Origin: Hydractinia symbiolongicarpus
Lineage: Eukaryota > Cnidaria > Hydrozoa > Anthoathecata > Hydractiniidae
Assembly (NCBI RefSeq): GCF_029227915.1
Contig: NC_079889.1
Span: 4,962,001-5,026,000, forward strand
DNA: 64,000 nt
Direction: 5' to 3'
Shown: one piece after another, positions 55,701 through 64,000 of the stretch
Layout: each line of letters starts with the position of its first letter
Position numbering within the stretch: the first letter of the stretch is position 1
Notes under the pieces: generated by a model
Seen by the model: only the letters and a program-made list of their open reading frames with translations
Told to the model about the DNA's origin: nothing
The model's database searches: none
Position numbers and translations under genes: made by a program

Positions 55701-58380
55701 TGTTCTAAGGCAACGGCGCTAATGAAAACGACTTGGGACGTTGTAGCGCATTGAGACTGGAACGACTAGTCCAATCGTAACCTGCGCAGGCAGCTGAAAC
55801 TGCGTGATTTACGTCTGCGGCCTTTATTGGACTGCAAAAGGCCATATTACGGCTTTTATAGGACTGTGCCCGTAGTTAAGAGTGTTGCAAGGCCACCGCG
55901 CCAAGGAAAACCTCTTGGAACGTCGCAGTGCATTGCGATTGGAAGGAATAGTACAATAGTAACCTGCCCAGGCAGAGGGAACCACGTGATTTACGTGTGA
56001 GGCCTTTATGGGACAGCAAAAGGCCATATTACAGCCTTTATAGGACTGTGCACCTATTTAAGAGCGTTCTAAGGCGACGTCGCTAATGAAAATAACTTGG
56101 GACGTTGTAGCACATTGAGACTGGAAGAAATAGTCCAATGGTAACCTTTGCAGACTGGTGAAACCACGTGATTTACGTGTGAAGCCTTTATTAGACTGCA
56201 AAAGGCCATATTACGGCCTTTATAGGACTGTGCACGTAGTTAAGAGTGTTGTAAGGCCATGGCGCTAAGGAAAACCTCTTGGAACGTTGAAGTGCATTAA
56301 GACTGGAAGAAATAGTACAATGGTAACCTGCGCAGGCAGATGGAACCACGTGATCTACGTGTGAGGCCTTTATTAGACTGCAAAAGGCCATATTACAGCC
56401 TTTATAGGACTGTGCACGTAGTTAAGAGCGTTCTAAGGCCTCAGCGCTAAGGAGAACCACTTGGAACGTTGTAGTGCATTGAGACTGGAAGAAATAGTAC
56501 AATAGTAACCTGCGCAGGCAGATGGAACCACGTGATTTACGTGTGAGGCCTTTATTAGACTGCAAAAGGCCATATTACAGCCTTTATAGGACTGTGCACG
56601 TAGTTAAGAGCGTTTTAAGGCGACGGCGCTAATGAAAATGACTTGGGACGTTGTAGCGCATTGAGACTGGAAGGAATAGTCCAATGGTAACCTTCGCAGG
56701 CAGGTGAAACCACGTGATTTACGTGTGAAGCCTTTATTAGACTGCAAAATGCCATATTACGGCCTTTATAGGACTGTGCACGTAGTTAAGAGTGTTGTAA
56801 GGCCATGGCGCTAAGGAAAACCTCTTGGAACGTTGTAGTGCATTGAGACTGGAAGAAATATAACAATGGTAAACTGTGCAGGCAGATGGAACCACGTGAT
56901 CTACGTGTGAGGCCTTTATTAGACTGCAAAATGCCATATTACGGCCTTTATAGCACTGTGCACGTAGTTAAGAGTGTTGTAAGGCCACGGCGCCAAGGAA
57001 AACCTTTTGGAACGTTGTTGTGCATTGAGACTGGAACGTCTATTCCAATGGTAACCTGCGCAGGCAGCTGAAACCGCGTGATTTACGTCTGCGACCTTTA
57101 TTGGACTGCAAAAGGCCATAATACGGCCTTTATAGGATTGTGAACGTAGTTAAGACTGTTCTAAGGCAACGGCGCTAATGAAAACGACTTGGGACGTTGT
57201 AGCGCATTGAGACTGGAACTAGTCCAATGGTAACCTGCGCAGGCAGCTGAAACCGCGTGATTTACGTCTGCGGACTTTATTGGACTGCAAAAGGCCATAT
57301 TACGGCTTTTATAGGACTGTGCCCGTAGTTAAGAGTGTTGCAAGGCCACCGCGCCAAGGAAAACCTCTTGGAACGTCGCAGTGCATTGCGAGTGGAAGGA
57401 ATAGTACAATAGTAACCCGCGCAGACAGAGGGAACCACGTGATTTACGTGTGAGGCCTTTATGAGACTGCAAAAGGCCATATTACAGCCTTTATAGGACT
57501 GTGCACGTAGTTAAGAGCGTTCTAAGGCGACGTCGCTAATGAAAATAACTTGGGACGTTGTAGCGCATTGAGACTTGAAGGAATAGTCCAATGGTAACCT
57601 TCGCAGGCAGGTGAAACCACGTGATATACGTGTGAAGCTTTTATTAGACTGCAAAACGCCATATTACGGCCTTTATAGGACTGTGCACGTAGTTAAGAGT
57701 GTTGTAAGGCCATGGCGCTAAGGAAAACCTCTTGGAACGTTGTAGTGCATTGAGACTGGAAGAAATAGTACAATGGTAAACTGCGCAGGCAGATGGAACC
57801 ACGTGATTTACGTGTCAGGCCTTTATGAGACTGCAAAAGGCCATATTACAGCCTTTATAGGACTGTGCACGTAGTTAAAAGCGTTCTAAGGCGACGTCGC
57901 TAATGAAAATAACTTGGGACGTTGTAGCGCATTGAGACTTGAAGGAATAGTCCAATGGTAACCTTCGCAGGCAGGTGAAACCACGTGATTTACGTGTGAA
58001 GCCTTTATTAGACTGCAAAATGCCATATTACGGCCTTTATAGGAATGTGCACGTAGTTAAGAGTGTTGTAAGGCCATGGCGCTAAGGAAAACCTCTTGGA
58101 ACGTTGTAGTGCATTGAGACTTGAAGAAATAGTACAATGGTAAACTGCGCAGGCAGGTAAAACCACGTGATTTACGTGTGAAACCTTTATTAGACTGCAA
58201 AATGCCATATTACGGCCTTTATAGGACTGTGCACGTAGTTAAGAGTGTTGTAAGGCCATGGCGCTAAGGAAAACCTCTTGGAACGTTGTAGTGCATTGAG
58301 ACTGGAAGAAATAGCACAATGGTAAACTGCGCAGGCAGATGGAACCACGTGATCTACGTGTGAGGCCTTTATTAGACTGC
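52740..58380 (+). repeat. 5639-bp duplication, copy 1 (31 monomers)
   Basis: 52740-53420 recurs at offset +5639, and 53420-55300 at +7095, the difference being an extra 1456-bp insertion in copy 2. 5639 is 31 monomers minus 3 bases, accounted for by GGAACTAGTCC at 57216, where D copies usually read GGAACGACTAGTCC. It contains a well-preserved C-B-A-A-D-E-B2-A series at 56430-57800. Confidence 0.84.
53095..53822 (+). repeat. Run of four near-identical class A monomers
   Basis: Four consecutive A monomers all have CCACGGCGCCAAGG and AACATTCGCAGGCAG. They alternate GTGCGCGTAG and GTGCACGTAG, so the true unit is a 364-bp dimer. The same run recurs at 60190-60917 and a two-monomer version at 923-1286. 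The second monomer carries a private AAGGAACACC near 53356. Confidence 0.82.
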
Positions 58381-59060
58381 AAAAGGCCATATTACAGCCT
58401 TTATAGGACTGTGCACGTAGTTAAGAGCGTTCTAAGGCGATGGCGCTAATGAAAATGACTTTTGACGTTGTAGCGCATTGAGACTGGAACGTTTAGTCCA
58501 ATGGTAACCTGCGCAGGCAGCTGAAACCGCGTGATTTACGTCTGCCGCCTTTATTGGACTGCAAAAGGCCATATTACGGCCTTTATAGGACTGTGCACGT
58601 AGTTAAGAGTGCTGTAAGGCCAAGGCGCCAAGGAAAACCTCTTGGAACGTTGTAGTGCATTGAGATTTGAAGGAATAGTCCAATGGTAACCTGCGCAGGC
58701 AGATGGAACCACGTGATCTACGTGTGAGGCCTTTATTAGACTGCAAAATGCCATATTACGGCCTTTATAGGACTGTGCGCGTAGTTAAGAGTGTTGTAAG
58801 GCCACGGCGCCAAGGAAAACCTCTTGGAACGTTGTAGTGCATTGAGACTGGAAGGAATAGTCCAATGGTAACATTCGCAGGCAGATGGAACCACGTGATT
58901 TACGTGTGAGGCCTTTATTAGACTGCAAAATGCCATATTACGGCCTTTATAGGACTGTGCACGTAGTTAAGAGTGTTGTAAGGCCACGGCGCCAAGGAAC
59001 ACCTCTTGGAACGTTGTAGTGCATTGAGACTGGAAGGAATAGTCCAATGGTAACATTCGC
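57605..59060 (+). repeat. Nested 1456-bp tandem duplication I, copy 1
   Basis: Recurs at +1456 as 59061-60516. Shared rare marks include GTGATATACGTGTGAAGC, AAAACGCC, GGAATGTGCACG (58043/59499) and ATAGCACAATGG. The junction near 59056-59066 joins AACATTCGCAGGCAG to GTGAAACC. Confidence 0.88.
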
Positions 59061-60516
59061 AGGCAGGTGAAACCACGTGATATACGTGTGAAGCTTTTAT
59101 TAGACTGCAAAACGCCATATTACGGCCTTTATAGGACTGTGCACGTAGTTAAGAGTGTTGTAAGGCCATGGCGCTAAGGAAAACCTCTTGGAACGTTGTA
59201 GTGCATTGAGACTGGAAGAAATAGTACAATGGTAAACTGCGCAGGCAGATGGAACCACGTGATTTACGTGTCAGGCCTTTATGAGACTGCAAAAGGCCAT
59301 ATTACAGCCTTTATAGGACTGTGCACGTAGTTAAAAGCGTTCTAAGGCGACGTCGCTAATGAAAATAACTTGGGACGTTGTAGCGCATTGAGACTTGAAG
59401 GAATAGTCCAATGGTAACCTTCGCAGGCAGGTGAAACCACGTGATTTACGTGTGAAGCCTTTATTAGACTGCAAAATGCCATATTACGGCCTTTATAGGA
59501 ATGTGCACGTAGTTAAGAGTGTTGTAAGGCCATGGCGCTAAGGAAAACCTCTTGGAACGTTGTAGTGCATTGAGACTTGAAGAAATAGTACAATGGTAAA
59601 CTGCGCAGGCAGGTAAAACCACGTGATTTACGTGTGAAACCTTTATTAGACTGCAAAATGCCATATTACGGCCTTTATAGGACTGTGCACGTAGTTAAGA
59701 GTGTTGTAAGGCCATGGCGCTAAGGAAAACCTCTTGGAACGTTGTAGTGCATTGAGACTGGAAGAAATAGCACAATGGTAAACTGCGCAGGCAGATGGAA
59801 CCACGTGATCTACGTGTGAGGCCTTTATTAGACTGCAAAAGGCCATATTACAGCCTTTATAGGACTGTGCACGTAGTTAAGAGCGTTCTAAGGCGATGGC
59901 GCTAATGAAAATGACTTTTGACGTTGTAGCGCATTGAGACTGGAACGTTTAGTCCAATGGTAACCTGCGCAGGCAGCTGAAACCGCGTGATTTACGTCTG
60001 CCGCCTTTATTGGACTGCAAAAGGCCATATTACGGCCTTTATAGGACTGTGCACGTAGTTAAGAGTGCTGTAAGGCCAAGGCGCCAAGGAAAACCTCTTG
60101 GAACGTTGTAGTGCATTGCGATTTGAAGGAATAGTCCAATGGTAACCTGCGCAGGCAGATGGAACCACGTGATCTACGTGTGAGGCCTTTATTAGACTGC
60201 AAAATGCCATATTACGGCCTTTATAGGACTGTGCGCGTAGTTAAGAGTGTTGTAAGGCCACGGCGCCAAGGAAAACCTCTTGGAACGTTGTAGTGCATTG
60301 AGACTGGAAGGAATAGTCCAATGGTAACATTCGCAGGCAGATGGAACCACGTGATTTACGTGTGAGGCCTTTATTAGACTGCAAAATGCCATATTACGGC
60401 CTTTATAGGACTGTGCACGTAGTTAAGAGTGTTGTAAGGCCACGGCGCCAAGGAACACCTCTTGGAACGTTGTAGTGCATTGAGACTGGAAGGAATAGTC
60501 CAATGGTAACATTCGC
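59061..60516 (+). repeat. Nested 1456-bp tandem duplication I, copy 2
   Basis: Tandem partner of 57605-59060. One private change is CATTGCGATTTGAAGG near 60116 (CATTGAGATTTG near 58660). It spans the junction of the larger 5639-bp duplication, so it must be younger than that event. Confidence 0.87.
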
Positions 60517-60969
60517 AGGCAGATGGAACCACGTGATTTACGTGTGAGGCCTTTATTAGACTGCAAAATGCCATATTACGGCCTTTATAGGACTGTGCGC
60601 GTAGTTAAGAGTGTTGTAAGGCCACGGCGCCAAGGAAAACCTCTTGGAACGTTGTAGTGCATTGAGACTGGAAGGAATAGTCCAATGGTAACATTCGCAG
60701 GCAGATGGAACCACGTGATTTACGTGTGAGGCCTTTATTAGACTGCAAAATGCCATATTACGGCTTTTATAGGACTGTGCACGTAGTTAAGAGTGTTGTA
60801 AGGCCACGGCGCCAAGGAAAACCTCTTGGAACGTTGTAGTGCATTGAGACTGGAAGGAATAGTCCAATGGTAACATTCGCAGGCAGATGGAACCACGTGA
60901 TTTACGTGTGAGGCCTTTATTAGACTGCAAAAGGCCATATTACAGCCTTTATAGGACTGTGCACGTAGT

Positions 60970-62425
60970 TAAGAGCGTTCTAAGGCGACGGCGCTAATGA
61001 AATCGACTTGGGACGTTGTAGCGCATTGAGACTGGAAGGAATAGTCCAATGGTAAACTTCGCAGGCAGGTGAAACCACGTGATTTACGTGTGAGGCCTTT
61101 ATTAGACTGCAAAAGGCCATATTACAGCCTTTATAGGAATGTGCACGTAGTTAAGAGCGTTCTAAGGCGACGGCGCTAATGAAAATGACTTGGGACGTTG
61201 TAGTGCATTGAGACTGGAAGAAATAGTCCAATGGTAACCTGCGCAGGCAGCTGAAACCGCGTGATTTACGTCTGCCGCCTTTATTGGACTGCAAAAGGCC
61301 ATATTACGGCCTTTATAGGACTGTGCACGTAGTTAAGAGTGTTGTAAGGCCAAGGCGCCAAGGAAAACCTCTTGGAACGTTGTAGTGCATTGAGATTTAA
61401 AGGAATAGTCCAATGGCAACCTTTGCAGGCAGATGGAACCACGTGATTTACGTGTGAGGCCTTTATGAGACTGCAAAAGGCCATATTACAGCCTTTATAG
61501 GACTGTGCACGTAGTTAAGAGCGTTCTAAGGCGACGTCGCTAATGAAAATAACTTGGGACGTTGTAGCACATTGAGACTGGAAGAAATAGTCCAATGGTA
61601 ACCTTTGCAGACTGGTGAAACCACTTGATTTACGTGTGAAGCCTTTATTAGACTGCAAAAGGCCATATTACGGCCTTTATAGGACTGTGCACGTAGTTAA
61701 GAGTGTTGTAAGGCCATGGCGCTAAGGAAAACCTCTTGGAACGTTGAAGTGCTTTAAGACTGGAAGAAATAGTACAATGGTAACCTGCGCAGGCAGATGG
61801 AACCACGTGATCTACGTGTGAGGCCTTTATTAGACTGCAAAAGGCCATATTACAGCCTTTATAGGACTGTGCACGTAGTTAAGAGCGTTCTAAGGCGATG
61901 GCGCTAATGAAAATGACTTGGGACGTTGTAGCGCATTGAGACTGGAACAACTAGTCCAATAGTAACCTGCGCAGGCAGGTGAAACCACGTGATTTACGTG
62001 TCAGGCCTTTATGAGACTGCAAAAGGCCATATTACAGCCTTTATAGGACTGTGCACGTAGTTAAAAGCGTTCTAAGGCGACGTCGCTAATGAAAATAACT
62101 TGGGACGTTGTAGCGCATTGAGACTTGAAGGAATAGTCCAATGGTAACCTTCGCAGGCAGGTGAAACCACGTGATTTACGTGTGAAGCCTTTATTAGACT
62201 GCAAAATGCCATATTACGGCCTTTATAGGACTGTGCACGTAGTTAAGAGTGTTGTAAGGCCATGGCGCTAAGGAAAACCTCTTGGAACGTTGTAGTGCAT
62301 TAAGACTGGAAGAAATAGTACAATGGTAAACTGCGCAGGCAGATGGAACCACGTGATCTACGTGTGAGGCCTTTATTAGACTGCAAAAGGCCATATTACA
62401 GCCTTTATAGGACTGTGCACGTAGT
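60970..62425 (+). repeat. Nested 1456-bp tandem duplication II, copy 1
   Basis: Recurs at +1456 as 62426-63881. Markers are AATGAAATCGACTTGGG (61000/62456), GGAATGTGCACG (61137/62593), AATGGCAACCTTTGC and GAAGTGCTTTAAGAC. Exact edges are uncertain within a shared class B head. Confidence 0.87.
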
Positions 62426-63881
62426 TAAGAGCGTTCTAAGGCGACGGCGCTAATGAAATCGACTTGGGACGTTGTAGCGCATTGAGACTGGAAGGAATAG
62501 TCCAATGGTAAACTTCGCAGGCAGGTGAAACCACGTGATTTACGTGTGAGGCCTTTATTAGACTGCAAAAGGCCATATTACAGCCTTTATAGGAATGTGC
62601 ACGTAGTTAAGAGCGTTCTAAGGCGACGGCGCTAATGAAAATGACTTGGGACGTTGTAGTGCATTGAGACTGGAAGAAATAGTCCAATGGTAACCTGCGC
62701 AGGCAGCTGAAACCGCGTGATTTACGTCTGCCGCCTTTATTGGACTGCAAAAGGCCATATTACGGCCTTTATAGGACTGTGCACGTAGTTAAGAGTGTTG
62801 TAAGGCCAAGGCGCCAAGGAAAACCTCTTGGAACGTTGTAGTGCATTGAGATTTAAAGGAATAGTCCAATGGCAACCTTTGCAGGCAGATGGAACCACGT
62901 GATTTACGTGTGAGGCCTTTATGAGACTGCAAAAGGCCATATTACAGCCTTTATAGGACTGTGCACGTAGTTAAGAGCGTTCTAAGGCGACGTCGCTAAT
63001 GAAAATAACTTGGGACGTTGTAGCACATTGAGACTGGAAGAAATAGTCCAATGGTAACCTTTGCAGACTGGTGAAACCACTTGATTTACGTGTGAAGCCT
63101 TTATTAGACTGCAAAAGGCCATATTACGGCCTTTATAGGACTGTGCACGTAGTTAAGAGTGTTGTAAGGCCATGGCGCTAAGGAAAACCTCTTGGAACGT
63201 TGAAGTGCTTTAAGACTGGAAGAAATAGTACAATGGTAACCTGCGCAGGCAGATGGAACCACGTGATCTACGTGTGAGGCCTTTATTAGACTGCAAAAGG
63301 CCATATTACAGCCTTTATAGGACTGTGCACGTAGTTAAGAGCGTTCTAAGGCGATGGCGCTAATGAAAATGACTTGGGACGTTGTAGCGCATTGAGACTG
63401 GAACAACTAGTCCAATAGTAACCTGCGCAGGCAGGTGAAACCACGTGATTTACGTGTCAGGCCTTTATGAGACTGCAAAAGGCCATATTACAGCCTTTAT
63501 AGGACTGTGCACGTAGTTAAAAGCGTTCTAAGGCGACGTCGCTAATGAAAATAACTTGGGACGTTGTAGCGCATTGAGACTTGAAGGAATAGTCCAATGG
63601 TAACCTTCGCAGGCAGGTGAAACCACGTGATTTACGTGTGAAGCCTTTATTAGACTGCAAAATGCCATATTACGGCCTTTATAGGACTGTGCACGTAGTT
63701 AAGAGTGTTGTAAGGCCATGGCGCTAAGGAAAACCTCTTGGAACGTTGTAGTGCATTAAGACTGGAAGAAATAGTACAATGGTAAACTGCGCAGGCAGAT
63801 GGAACCACGTGATCTACGTGTGAGGCCTTTATTAGACTGCAAAAGGCCATATTACAGCCTTTATAGGACTGTGCACGTAGT
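62426..63881 (+). repeat. Nested 1456-bp tandem duplication II, copy 2
   Basis: Tandem partner of 60970-62425. After it, GATGGCGC and AACAACTAGTCC resume the order seen at 55340-55449, confirming that eight monomers were inserted into an otherwise continuous segment. Confidence 0.87.
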
Positions 63882-64000
63882 TAAGAGCGTTCTAAGGCGA
63901 TGGCGCTAATGAAAATGACTTGGGACGTTGTAGCGCATTGAGACTGGAACAACTAGTCCAATAGTAACCTACGCAGGCAGGTAAAACCACGTGATTTACG

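Larger units (their letters stand above)
40952..64000 (+). repeat. 182-bp satellite array, right block
   Basis: The array resumes immediately after the inserted element, in the same register and orientation, and runs to the window end (about 127 monomers). It contains the same classes as the left block, so both are one array split by a transposon. It is open at 64000, as the left block is at base 1, so the true array is longer than this window. No gene, RNA or promoter was recognised in it. Confidence 0.98.
58381..64000 (+). repeat. 5639-bp duplication, copy 2, expanded and truncated by window end
   Basis: Follows copy 1 in tandem. It matches 52742 onward at +5639, then +7095 after the first nested 1456-bp duplication, then +8551 after the second. 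The last bases (63900-64000, with AACCTACGCAGGCAGGTAAAACC) match 55349-55449, so the copy continues beyond the window. Confidence 0.83.

Noticed and set aside
1-64000. CENP-B box in the monomer
   Set aside because: I looked for the TTCG....A..CGGG core on the plus strand. The nearest match, TTCGCAGGCAGATGG, lacks the required A and CGGG. No support.
1-64000. CRISPR array
   Set aside because: The repeat is a contiguous 182-bp tandem unit with no short repeat/unique spacer pattern and no cas genes.
1-64000. RNA polymerase III promoter or tRNA-derived origin of the satellite
   Set aside because: No recognisable B box (GGTTCGAATCC-like) with an upstream A box, and no tRNA fold in the monomer.
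1-64000. Inverted or head-to-head satellite blocks
   Set aside because: Every monomer I read has the same orientation; there is no switch of strand, including across the transposon.

Overview
The window is essentially one eukaryotic satellite DNA array. A unit of about 182 bp is repeated head-to-tail from base 1 to base 64000, roughly 347 copies, all in the same orientation. The only interruption is a 744-bp insertion at 40208-40951. No protein gene, rRNA, tRNA or CRISPR array can be supported. The many 66-68 codon open frames are by-products of the repeat unit. The setting is a centromeric, pericentromeric or other heterochromatic array of a eukaryote, most likely an animal. The taxon cannot be fixed from this sequence; a cnidarian or other marine invertebrate is only a weak impression from the style of the inserted element.

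Monomers fall into recognisable classes, named here by the stretch after the near-invariant GTAGTTAAGAG. Class A has GTTGTAAGGCCA then AAGGAAAACCTCTTGG. Class B has GCGTTCTAAGGCGA then AATGAAAATGAC, with sub-forms B2 (GACGTCGC, AATAAC) and B3 (GATGGCGC). Class C has TCTAAGGCCTCAGCGC. Class D has TGTGAACGTAG and AAGGCAACGGCGC. Class E has TTGCAAGGCCACCGCGCC and GTCGCAGTGCATTGCG. Class H is a B-head/E-tail chimera. The classes follow preferred successor rules (C-B-A-A-D-E-B2-A...), so a degenerate higher-order repeat of roughly 11 or more monomers underlies the array.

Layout: 1-6.7 kb is a mosaic of classes. 6.7-22.5 kb is a near-identical tandem duplication of about 8 kb (44 monomers), followed to 24.9 kb by a partial third copy. 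24.9-29.6 kb is a more diverged stretch. 29.6-38.6 kb is a 4525-bp (25-monomer) tandem duplication. 37.2-41.3 kb is a 1638-bp (9-monomer) tandem duplication whose second copy carries the insertion. 41.3-49.2 kb is mosaic with local dimer amplification. 49.2-52.1 kb is a 1456-bp (8-monomer) tandem duplication. 52.7-64 kb is a 5639-bp (31-monomer) duplication with two further nested 1456-bp duplications.

The insertion has the marks of a non-autonomous piggyBac-type DNA transposon: a TTAA target duplication, 13-bp perfect terminal inverted repeats beginning CCC, and subterminal palindromes spaced asymmetrically from the ends. Its empty target site survives in the paralogous copy at 38566-38569, so the element can be dated relative to the duplication. 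Together the window records unequal exchange, patch-like conversion and transposition in a young, still homogenising satellite.
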